64,000 nucleotides of DNA, from NCBI GenBank assembly GCA_025330725.1, contig JAIWND010000009.1, positions 434,001 through 498,000 of the forward strand. Direction: 5' to 3'. Within the stretch, counting starts at the first letter, position 1. The number at the start of each line of letters is the position of its first letter. The position numbers were made by a program, and so were the translations under genes. The notes beneath the pieces were generated by a model. It was not told the DNA's origin, did not search any database, and saw nothing but the letters and a program-made list of their open reading frames with translations. Positions 55,342-64,000 of this stretch are shown one piece after another. Source of the stretch: Chlamydoabsidia padenii (taxonomy: Eukaryota > Mucoromycota > Mucoromycetes > Mucorales > Cunninghamellaceae).

Positions 55342-57842
55342 TTTATGGGCCTATTGTATTAACGCCATTCTTCATTTTTCAAACCCTTTATTAGATGACT
55401 ATATTTTGGGCCCTCAAGACAAACCTCTCTCTATCTTCAAAACATTGACCGCCTCTTTAACAACGCCGATGCCAATTGTATCACAAGACATCTGTCGGAA
55501 ACCACAAGAAGAAAAAAACGACTCGACCAGAAGAAAAAGATCCAGCAGCTTTGGTAATCATGAGCAAACCAACTATGAAGAAGACTCGGTGATTCGGTTT
55601 TACGTCCATCGTCGTGTCAAGCGTACTCAAGAAAGGCAAGGCTTGGTTTATATCAAGGTGTCTCTTTATCCAGGCGACTATTGGTCCGACTCAACAGCAG
55701 CTACCTATAACTATCAACAGCAGCAAATACCACTATCGACAACAACATCAACATCAAACTTTTTTTTCAAAAGTAAAAAGACTCTATCAACTGACTCACT
55801 CAAGACTGAAGTTGATCGACTGGACAAGACTTTGCCTGTATCTTATGACTCTTTGGTTAGAGATGTCATCAACACTGCTCTCGAAAAATTCCATATTCCC
55901 AATGCTGAAGCTGATGGTATGCCGCCGAATCAAGTATCATCCTCATTGAACTCGTCGCCTTTTGTCCTACAACTCAAGCATCAAACCAAGAAGTACTCGA
56001 TGACTGCTCGTAATGGCTGTGGCCAAGGTAATTCAAAAAAACACAATGGAAAAAACGGGACCTTGTATATATATGATACTTACCTTTTAACTTATTCACT
56101 TTTTCATTTTTGTAGAAACCCTGCTATGTGCAACTGATACTATGGCCGATGTATTACACGATCAACAGCACCAACAGGTATCCGACTTGCTCTTTATCAT
56201 CCGGCAAAGCGAGTCAACCTCACGAAAATCAGAACAGCAACTATCATCTCCTTTGTCTAGTCGCCTTGGGGAGTACGGCTCTAATCTTACCGATAATGGA
56301 GACTCTGGTATCATAACATTTGGCGATCGACAACCCAGCGTACTAAGCATCTTGACAAACTATTCTTCTGAATCAATAGCAGCTCGGCATACAAGCTTGA
56401 AGGGTACTGCACCAGTGTCAATTAAGGATCAACGGCGATGCAAATCATTAACTCCTCCGGCAATTGATAAAGCTTCATCCTTAGCATCATGGAACTCTGG
56501 CCACCTGTCATCCAGCACAACTCTCCCTCGGTCCCGCCAAATCACTCACCCAAACTTATCCACCAACTCGTCCTCTGGAACTACTACTCTGCCTTTGACT
56601 ATCACAATCAACAAAAGACATGGGTATATCAGCAAAAACGGAAATACCGACATCAAAAAACGGAAAGAAAGGTCATCCTTCAAACAACAACTCAAGCGCT
56701 TGGTCAGCTGGGGATCTTTCATCTCACTCAAACAAAAAAGCTCGCACGACTCGACCATAGTAGCAACACGACCTGATTCTACCTTGACAGCAACTGATCG
56801 ACCGCAGCTATCAATCACTGATACACAATCAACATGTGTACCGTCTGATCTATCACCGGGCGAATCATTGGAAAAAGCTTCACCAACACCATCACCTTTA
56901 GAACAATGGCAACATTTGAACTCAGCAATGGTAGTAAACGACTCTCCTGACAGCAACAACCAACGACTGCATCTAGACAATAGCAACAAGGAATATGGAT
57001 ACAGTGAATCACCATTGCCTGAATCAATAAAGACAAACAACGATAGTCATATCTCTGGTGGGTGTCCTTCAACAGCGTCACTAACTTCAAGCAGCAACAG
57101 TGGATCAGCCTTCAAGTCATCAATTCCAGGAAACAGCATTGGGACCTTTTACCAGAACGACAACGACGACGATATGGTCAGCTCCAGTGGTAGTTTTGAC
57201 AATGGCGACAATTTGAAGGCCAAAGGGATGATTGATGCCAACGTAAATAGCAGCAACGACAACTCGAGCAAAACTGGTAGCCAGATGGAACATCAGCACT
57301 TGGATTTTGCAGCGCCTTCTCAGCTTGAAGGCGTCAACACAGTAGCAGCGAATAGCACTTGGAACGAAATAAAGACACCATCACGTGGTGACTTTGACGA
57401 CGATCTCTTGTTTTTGGTGACTCAGGGCGTGGATTATCTCAAGGCAAAAGAATGTACAAAATGGGACGACGAGGACTGGCATCAACCTGTGATCGACGGA
57501 TCAAAGACCTGTGTGGGATTGGAAGCAACGGGATCATCTGATTATCTCGATGGGGACAACTACAAAACATACGATATCGACGAATATGACAAAGGTGCAG
57601 GTCTATTAACAACAATACAACCAACGGGACTTTTGCTGGATTCGGATACGATACAACCACAGGATAATGACCATGCTATCGATAAACCACTACCTGCGAC
57701 AACAACTCCAAAGGAATCTTCTGTAAATGACGAGGTAAGGATATTGTTCAAGATATGATATGAAAAAGCAAATACTTACCTCTCTCTCTTTATGCATATA
57801 TAGGAACTACACTGGATTGTCAACTCACACATATTGTTTTGA
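54021..57842 (+). CDS. SH3 and Ras-associating (RA) domain scaffold protein
   Basis: Five exons (54021-54467, 54573-55272, 55395-56027, 56116-57734, 57804-57842) give 1,145 residues. An acidic N-terminus leads to an SH3 domain at about residues 95-149 (FDLVYALHTFTATVEGQASV, WWLVEVLKTREIGYIPAENI). After an acidic linker comes an RA/ubiquitin-like domain (NLRVFAGNIGQGPLFHTFQI, TTEDLLKEVIKRFDI, YYIAVHGADGYDYILGPQDK). A third segment (SVIRFYVHRRVKR, VSYDSLVRDVINTALEKFHI) looks like a second RA-like fold. The C-terminal half is Ser/Asn-rich and probably disordered. Combined SH3-RA architecture suggests a Ras/Rho-family effector or polarity scaffold; no specific orthologue is claimed. Intron 1 carries the recurrent motif (54478-54490) ten bases after its donor. 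Confidence 0.85.
55294..55338. repeat. TA dinucleotide repeat in SH3-RA gene intron 2
   Basis: About 22 TA units follow a T10/A4 stretch inside the intron 55273-55394. A shorter TA repeat lies at about 20908-20938 in a BRWD-like intron. Confidence 0.8.
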
Positions 57843-58440
57843 TGATTTTGAAACCATGTACATCTAGTTATAATATAGTACCTTGTTGTATTAATCTACC
57901 ACTCTCTAACACATACATTTAATTATTATTACCCCACTTGAATTTATTATCTATTCCCCCAAGTCATATAACCTAATAAAGTATTACTATTTAAACAGAT
58001 TGAGTGGTCTGTATGGATTTAAACTCAGGTATCATTCTTTGTGCACGACGTCTTTTATTGTATTGCAGCGGAATGATGGATGATCGACGCGATAGTAGAC
58101 GGTACCATTTTGATCGAACAAATGATTATGACCAGTGCAGCGGGTTTGGTTGGATGAATGTCAGGAGACTGACTCTTTTAGGAAAAAGGGTTTCACTTTT
58201 TTTTTGTCTCGCACTTTCTTCTTCTTTCCCTTTTTTTTTTTTTTTTTTTTTTTACAGCAATCCAACTCTGGCATCCATCCTACTTTAACTCTTTTACACA
58301 AGCACTTACCCAATTGACTTTTTAACTGTCCCAATCTGCAACTTGGGTGGTCCTTTATATATAGGTAAGAAAAAAAAAATGCTATATACTTTGTCGGCTT
58401 ACTTACTTTTAGTTATTCCCATAGCTCCAAACCAAACGAA

Positions 58441-58480
<40 letters not shown>

Positions 58481-58493
58481 AAGAAAACTTCCT
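57843..58493. promoter_or_regulatory. Promoter region of the GSK-3 gene
   Basis: This includes T runs (58197-58205 and 58230-58253), a TATA-like TTTATATATAGG at about 58353-58364, and a CT dinucleotide repeat of roughly 40 bp (about 58440-58481) ending a few bases before the ATG at 58494. No other gene was seen. Confidence 0.5.
58440..58481 (+). repeat. CT dinucleotide repeat in the GSK-3 leader
   Basis: About 20 CT units with one interruption end 13 bases before the ATG. It is probably part of the 5' leader or core promoter. Confidence 0.75.
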
Positions 58494-60029
58494 ATGGCAG
58501 ATGATCCTACAGATGGTTTGAAGATGACAGGTAACACATTCTTATGTTTTTGTTGGAAACAGGTATCAAGTTGTATTAACCTCTTTTTTCTTTCTTTTTC
58601 TTTTTGTGGAGGAGGGTAGGTGAGCTTGGTCCTCATAGGGTACTCAAGGTGGCAGCAAAAGATGGGCGAACGAACCAGGATATCAATCTCCACTACTCAA
58701 ATTACAAAATCGTAGGAAATGGCTCCTTTGGTGTAGTCTATCATGCAAAATTACTACGTACAGGTGAAGATGTGGCTATCAAAAAAGTCCTACAAGATCG
58801 GCGATTCAAGGTAAAATGCGGGGAGGGGGAGGGAATTCGCTATATGTATTCTTAATTGATCAACTCTTTTTTAATCATGTTAGAACCGCGAATTACAAAT
58901 TATGCAAAGTGTCTGGCATCCGAATACCGTGGCTCTGAAAGCCTTCTTTTACAGTAATGATGATGGAAAGGTAATTCAACATATGAACATGTAATTCGTT
59001 ACTCATCACTCGCCGCCTTTTATAGAAAGACGAAGTCTATCTCAACTTGGTGCTAGAATACGTCCCTGAAACCCTTTACTGTGCTACTCGTCAATATGTC
59101 AAGGCAAAACAATCCATACCAATACTTCATGTCAAGCTCTATACCTATCAATTACTACGATCACTGGCATATACTCACTCTCTTGGTATCTGTCATCGAG
59201 ATATCAAACCTCAAAACCTTTTATTGGACCCTTCTTCGGGTGTTTTGAAATTATGTGATTTTGGAAGGTAAACAAGATAATGCATAAAAGGAATATGACT
59301 CTTATACTTTATGATTCTTTTGTAGTGCCAAAGCCCTAAATCCTAATGAGCCCAATGTCTCTTATATTTGCTCTCGTTACTATCGTGCACCTGAACTCAT
59401 CTTTGGGGCGACAAAATATACGGTGGCTATTGATATTTGGTCGACAGGATGTGTTATGGGGGAATTGATGCTATGTCAACCTTTGTTTCCTGGTGAAAGT
59501 GCCATCGATCAACTGGTGGAAATCATCAAGGTACTGGGAACTCCTACAAAAGATCAAGTATTGGCCATGAACCCTGACTATGAAGAGCAAAGATTTCCTC
59601 AAATCAACCGACGTCCATTTTCAAAGGTAAAAAAGAAAAAAAGGGGGAAGGGGGGTTTTAACATATATATTATACTTACTATAACTCATTTTGATAGGTA
59701 TTTCTATCTCGAACGTCGTCCGAAGCTGTGGAATTCATTGAACTGCTACTTCGATACACTCCAACAAGTCGTATATCAGCCATTGATGCCATGGCTCACT
59801 CCTTCTTTGATGAACTACGGGATCCTAAAACAAGATTGAACAAAGACAAACCGCTTCCTCCTTTATTCAACTTTTCTGAATATGGTATGTGAAAAGCAAA
59901 CATAAACGGTCAATCAACTCACCTTTGTTTTGTTTTTTTTTACCTGTAGAATTGTCAATAAAGCCACAACTGCGCAGGAAATTGGTGCCTCCTCATTGTG
60001 AAAACGAAACTTCTGGCTCACAGCATTGA
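58494..60029 (+). CDS. Glycogen synthase kinase 3 (shaggy/GSK-3) Ser/Thr kinase
   Basis: Seven exons (58494-58530, 58620-58810, 58884-58970, 59026-59267, 59326-59626, 59698-59884, 59950-60029) give 374 residues. The P-loop is [14 protein letters not shown], the catalytic Lys is in [17 protein letters not shown] (this segment also carries the primed-substrate Arg), the catalytic loop is [12 protein letters not shown] and the metal motif is LCDFGSAKALN. The activation loop [17 protein letters not shown] contains the activating Tyr and an APE with surrounding GSK-3 residues. [20 protein letters not shown] and the FNFSEY tail are also typical. It phosphorylates primed S/T-x-x-x-pS/T sites in glycogen, stress and differentiation pathways. 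Confidence 0.96.
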
Positions 60030-60279
60030 TACTCACCACTATTACCATTGGACGATACCAATCTTATGGCGATTTTATATTAATCCTCTCCTCCCCTCCC
60101 CTCCCCTTCCTCTTTTTAAAATATTCATTTATCATAAACTAGTTAGCTGTTTCGGCTGCACCATACCCTTTGATTTAATCCATTCACATTTACTCTTCCT
60201 CCAACAAGATTACACCACACGTTTTAATCCCCGACATTTAAATGACCCAACTCCATCTCATTCTTTTACCTCAAACATT
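60030..60279. promoter_or_regulatory. Upstream region of the rhodanese gene
   Basis: This is short DNA between two plus-strand genes. A reverse-orientation motif variant (TTTTAATCCCCG, 60222-60233) lies about 50 bp before the rhodanese ATG. No gene was seen. Confidence 0.4.
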
Positions 60280-60924
60280 ATGATATCCACCACATTATCA
60301 AAAAACGTAAGTACTTTATTCTATACCAACACATAAACTGGCACTAATTTTTGTTTTTGTAATAGGTTTTTACTCCAACCATCTTGACTCGATCCTTTAC
60401 AGCGGTAAATCCTCCTCCCTTCTTCAGGCACAAAACACACCAACAGACTGATGATACTGTTTTTTATTATAGACAACTTTACGCTATAGCCGCTGGAGTG
60501 ACCTTGTGGACAAGACCAAAGAACAACATCAAATTCAGGAAATCTCGGCCGACAAGTTACGTTCCAACCTATCAGAACCTGTCCTGATTGATGTTCGAGA
60601 AGCAGACGAATGGAAAACTGGCAAGGTAAAACGAACCCATTAGGCTTTGCACACCCCATACTAAACACACTTTTTTTTTTTTTTTGGTAGCTTCCGGGTG
60701 CTGTTTGTATTCCCCGAGGCATCATTGAATTGAAGGTGGAAAAAGTCGTGGCTCCAGAATCTGATCAACCTATCGTCCTTTACTGTGCTGGTGGTTTACG
60801 AAGCGTGATGGTTGCTGCTAGTTTGGTGGAAATGGGTTATAAAAAGGAAAATATCAAGAGTTTGAAGGGTGGATATGGTACCTGGATCACAAAGGGGTAT
60901 CCTGTAGTTAGTCACGATGAATAA
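60280..60924 (+). CDS. Single-domain rhodanese (sulfurtransferase-like), probably mitochondrial
   Basis: Four exons (60280-60306, 60366-60404, 60473-60625, 60691-60924) give 150 residues. The N-terminus (MISTTLSKNVFTPTILTRSF) has no acidic residue for over 20 positions and suits a mitochondrial presequence. The rhodanese domain starts around residue 48: ISADKLRSNLSEPVLIDVRE, ADEWKTGKLPGAVCIPRGII, then the active-site loop YCAGGLRSVMVAASLVEMGY with the catalytic Cys, and LKGGYGTWITKGYPV. The loop CAGGLRS is typical of single-domain persulfide-handling rhodaneses. Substrate is unknown. Confidence 0.9.
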
Positions 60925-61117
60925 CAGCTATAGTTTATATGTATACAATCAATTTATTAAAGTCCTTGTTGTTGTTGTTGTTTTTTAAAAAAATAAAAAA
61001 TAAAAGTGATGTTTTTATTTATGTGTTGTTAATAATATATGTGTTGCTTTTATATAAAAAGTAGAGAAGATGGGGGGAATAAAAAGGGATGTCTACCAAA
61101 ACAAATCAATTACTAAA

Positions 61118-62646
61118 CTAAAGATGCCTAGCCACACGTTCGGTTTCAAAGATGATCGTACGCCAAAGTTTCATGACAAAGATCAAAGCGTCTTCGTCCA
61201 GTGTCATTTCTAACTCCTTGACCAAATCCGAGGGAGCCATATGTTTCTTGATAGATTCCAAAATAAATGATTCAAGTTCTTGTTCTTCTTCACCGACCAG
61301 TTCTATAATCTTCTTGTTGACAAAAGGAGCGAGTTTTTCCGTCACCAGGCCATCGTTCATTACGTCCCACCGGATTGGCCAAGCCCATAAATCGTCTTCA
61401 GAGCTTGGAATGGATGAGATGAGGCTCTTGATCTTTTGGTTGCGTTCTTCTTCCGACAGTGGTGTGGCGTCTTCCATCGTAGTATCTTCGGTACTGATGT
61501 CGATTCCACTATAGTCAAGAGGGATGAGTACTCGTTTTTTCCGTTCATTGTCTTCATCATCGTCGTCGTCTCCGCCTAATCCAGATGCACGTTTGACAGG
61601 TAATTGGCGCCCCACATTCGATTTGATCTTGGTTGGAGCGATTGGTTTCATTTGTAAAAGCATAGCTGATTTTTGTTGTTGGTCATAGCTTTGTGGAGTG
61701 GTAGCTGTTACTTGTCCTATAGGTGAATTATTGTTTCCAGGAAGAGAGCGGTAGGCGGTATGTTCATAGGAAGGTTGTTCAGCTGCTTGTTTTCTTTCCA
61801 TCTCCAAACGTCGATCTTTTTCGTCCCTTTCCTCTTCGCGCCTTCGAGTTGCCACCCTTTGTTTCCTCCAGCGAGACCTACAATAAGAGAGTGAGTTAAA
61901 AAGTATACTTTAAAAGTTTAATGTGTTGTCTATTACCTGTCGTTATAAAAGTCATTCTTTTCGTTCTTCATTTCGACTTGATCATCCCATTCCGCCAATC
62001 GCTTTGCCCAATATTCCTTGTCTTGTGCCCTGCGTTCTTTGTCTTCGTGTTCCCGTTTCAATTCGTCTTCGTGGTCGATTAGCTGAGTTGATTCGTGTTG
62101 TTCAAATCGTTTTTCCCTCTAAAAATATAATTAACAATTGATGAGTTGGAATGATACATTACCACATACAACTATTCATCTATTTACCTGACGGAAGGTG
62201 GCTTCCAATTCCCTTTGCTGTTTTTCTTGTCGTCGCTGTTCCGCTTCCTCGTCATCCCGTGCCATTCCGATATCATATTCATCTGTTGATAGTTGTTCAA
62301 GTTGTCCACGTACAAATTCTTGCTTATGATGTTGACGTTTTGGTTCTTGTCGTCGATCTTGGTTCCAGCGATGTTGTTGATCCGAGTGAGATGCTTTCTG
62401 TGGTTGATGACGGCTGTGTTGTTGGTCTGTCCTTGTCGCCCGTTCACGTAAAAATGCCAAGTCTTTGCTGAGTGTATCTGTTGGATCCGTAGTGGTGGGT
62501 GCTTCATTGGTGTCCGATCCAAAATCCTTACAAGAAGAGATAGATTGCATTGCCGAGGTCACAGCTTCCAAGGCTTTGATATCTTGTTCTTTTTCATTCG
62601 CCTATATATAAAAATCAATGAAAAGTTTGGTCATACATCCGTTTGT

Positions 62647-62698
<52 letters not shown>

Positions 62699-63358
62699 AG
62701 GGGGAAGGAAAGTCATATGCTTACCAGTTGACTAGGTTCTTTGGAACCTTTGTATCCATTCAGATATTGTCGCACATTATCATCAGCCTTGACGATCAAT
62801 TTTTTTTCCACCCCAGATCCATCTTGTGCTTTTAGAGTGACACCTTCATAGTTTTCTTCGCCACCGAGAACCCTGAGAGCTCGTAATACACTATCAGGAC
62901 CGTGGTATGTTGCAAATCCAAAGCCTTTAGGATTTCCCGCCTGATCTTTAACACGTTTCCATTCCAGTAAGATCCCGCAAGTCTAAAGATTGAAATGATA
63001 CAAGAATTAGTCATTGGTGTCAAGTAATTTGTCTGTTTACCTTTAAAAGATGTTCGATCCATTCATCCGTAACACCAGATGGTATGGCACCCACAAACAG
63101 TGTGTTTAATTTGTTCCGGTCAGTTGGTGGTGGGGCGGCTTGTAGTGGCATATGTGGTCGAGGTGGGTAGCCATTAAAAGATGGATTAGGGTAATGAGGA
63201 GGAGGTGGTCGATTAAAGTTGGGTCGGTAAGGTCGAGGGCCGCCACCTCTTGGGTTATAACCTATAGCAAAAGTAAAAAGATGAATTAGTTTAATCTGTT
63301 CTTCCATTTGATATTTTTTCAATTACTTACCATATGGATTTGGTCTGTAGGGATCCAT
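61118..63358 (-). CDS. RBM25-like splicing factor (RRM, RE-rich middle, PWI)
   Basis: Six exons (63331-63358, 63041-63261, 62725-62982, 62188-62601, 61937-62118, 61118-61877) give 620 residues. A Pro/Arg-rich N-terminus (MDPYRPNPYGYNPRGGGPRP) precedes an RRM at about residues 65-145 with RNP2 LFVGAIPSGV and RNP1 KGFGFATY. The middle is rich in Glu/Arg/Gln/Lys and probably helical (EEAEQRRQEKQQRELEATFR, KRLAEWDDQVEMKNEKND). The C-terminus is a PWI domain (WAWPIRWDVMNDGLVTEKLA, PFVNKKIIELVGEEEQELES, LWRTIIFETERVARHL). Human RBM25 and yeast Snu71-type proteins associate with U1 snRNP and pick 5' splice sites. That is notable in a window full of unusual donors. It is convergent with the rhodanese gene. 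Intron 3 has a 47-nt T run on the sense strand. Confidence 0.93.
62650..62696. repeat. 47-nt A run in RBM25-like intron 3
   Basis: On the sense strand this is a T run between the GTAAGC donor and the acceptor before exon 4. It is the longest homopolymer noticed in the window. Confidence 0.8.
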
Positions 63359-63562
63359 TCGAAAAATAACAACAGGCCCACAAAAAAAGAAAAAAGAAAG
63401 ACAGAAAGGAGAGAAGTGGGTGAAAGAAGAAGAGAAAAATCAAAAAAAATCAAAACACCAAAAAAAAAGCTCTTCCAGGATGCTGATTGGTTGTTTTAAA
63501 TCGGCGCTTCAAATATTAATAGGTGCTTTATATATTACATTGAAATTTTTTTGTCAGTTAGA
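63359..63562. other. Upstream region of the RBM25-like gene
   Basis: This is a purine-rich tract (A- and GA-rich on the plus strand) adjoining the RBM25-like start, then AT-rich DNA leading to the tRNA. No gene was seen. Confidence 0.4.
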
Positions 63563-63635
63563 GCCTTGCTAGCTCAGTCGGTAGAGCGTGGGACTTTTAA
63601 TCCTAAGGTCGGGGGTTCGAGCCCCCCGTGAGGCG
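63563..63635 (+). tRNA. tRNA-Lys (anticodon UUU)
   Basis: The 73-nt sequence folds as a cloverleaf. The acceptor strands are GCCTTGC and GTGAGGC with two G-U pairs. The D-arm contains the A-box TAGCTCAGTCGG. The anticodon stem TGGGA/TCCTA closes the loop CTTTTAA with anticodon TTT. The T-arm CGGGGGTTCGAGCCCCCCG contains a perfect B-box GGTTCGAGCC. A T6 run at 63642-63647 is a good Pol III terminator. No intron is present. Confidence 0.93.
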
Positions 63636-63641
63636 TGTAAT

Positions 63642-63647
63642 TTTTTG
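63642..63647 (+). terminator. Pol III terminator of tRNA-Lys
   Basis: Six T residues lie 7 bases after the tRNA 3' end, which is the standard fungal Pol III stop signal. Confidence 0.7.
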
Positions 63648-64000
63648 CTCCCGCTTTTCGGGGTTTAAAATGTTGCATGAATTTATTTTTGGGCTGTTCA
63701 ACAAATGAATCTCATGATTTGTGATACGGCTAGATCTGGTAGATGTTATAGTATCTTAGGCTCAAAAGTAGTGAGCGCCAGAGTTATTCGGTTTAGATTC
63801 AACCTTTTGATAGTCCTTGTTAAAAAGAGAAAAGTAAAAAGATATCCCAATTTGGAATACGGGGCTTGAAAGTAAATAAAAGTAGATCACAAAAGACAAA
63901 GTTACACTTGTTTAGACAAATTTGATAGTAATGGAGGTAAAGCTCTTGAAGAAAGTTTTGCGCGGAGTTTTTTATCAAAAGAGAAACTTGATAAAACTAA
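63648..64000. other. Intergenic DNA at the right edge
   Basis: Motif copies lie at 63659-63671 (CGGGGTTTAAAAT) and 63860-63872 (CGGGGCTTGAAAG). No gene was seen. Confidence 0.45.

Noticed and set aside
62151..62471. Plus-strand Val/Leu-rich open frame
   Set aside because: It is the complement of the Gln/Arg/Asp-rich middle of the RBM25-like protein.
1..64000. Viral, plasmid or bacterial insertions
   Set aside because: No phage, viral replication or bacterial operon-like genes were seen; all supported genes have fungal-type introns or fungal-type families.

Overview
The window is nuclear DNA from a gene-dense, intron-rich fungus. The AT-rich intergenic DNA, short introns (mostly 50-90 nt), strong GTAAG-type donors, poly-glutamine/asparagine/serine-rich regulators, a GATA factor, a Zn2Cys6 regulator and a Dsc/Tul1-type E3 ligase all point to a fungus. 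A CSL (RBP-J-like) factor, a BRWD/PHIP-like WD40-bromodomain protein and a paraoxonase-like enzyme make an early-diverging lineage, most likely Mucoromycota (Mucorales), the best guess. That placement is inference; no marker search was possible.

Layout. 0.4-7.6 kb: PDCD2/Tsr4-like ribosome chaperone (-), GATA factor (+), Zn2Cys6 transcription factor (-), and a small coiled-coil protein that may be Borealin/Nbl1-like (-). 7.7-13.0 kb: pantothenate synthetase (+), membrane-anchored paraoxonase-like beta-propeller (-), ten-exon WD40 protein (-). 13.8-16.1 kb: a small probable mitochondrial protein (-), then a 1.6 kb foldback array of about seven 240-bp units in opposed orientation. 16.5-25.7 kb: UTP5/WDR43 (-) and the BRWD/PHIP-like protein (+). 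26.2-32.1 kb: CSL factor (-) and a Sec7-PH ARF-GEF (-). 32.1-34.7 kb: a locus with exon-like blocks that I cannot assemble. 35.1-42.6 kb: CDC25-type RasGEF (+) and hexose-type transporter (+). 43.5-50.2 kb: Dsc1/Tul1 E3 ligase (-), UDP-glucose 6-dehydrogenase (+), ribosomal protein eL19 (+). 50.8-60.9 kb: PTC7-like PP2C (+), SH3-RA scaffold (+), GSK-3 kinase (+), rhodanese (+). 61.1-63.6 kb: RBM25-like splicing factor (-) and tRNA-Lys(UUU).

Nothing is operonic. Themes are housekeeping (ribosome assembly, splicing, CoA precursor, UDP-glucuronate) and signalling (Ras GEF, RA-domain protein, GSK-3, ARF-GEF, PP2C). Most gene models were closed codon by codon: exon phases agree and frames stay open.

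The most unusual signals are: (1) a short motif, consensus CGGG(A/G/T)TTT(G/C/A)AA, found more than 20 times, mostly 70-200 bp upstream of start codons or just inside intron donors; (2) the foldback repeat array, whose units carry a variant of that motif; (3) extreme exon structures: an 11-nt exon that completes a perfect Zn2Cys6 cluster, a candidate 2-nt exon in the BRWD-like gene, two 17-nt exons, two GC-AG introns, and an eL19 start codon split by an intron; (4) a perfect CSL-binding octamer upstream of the CSL gene.
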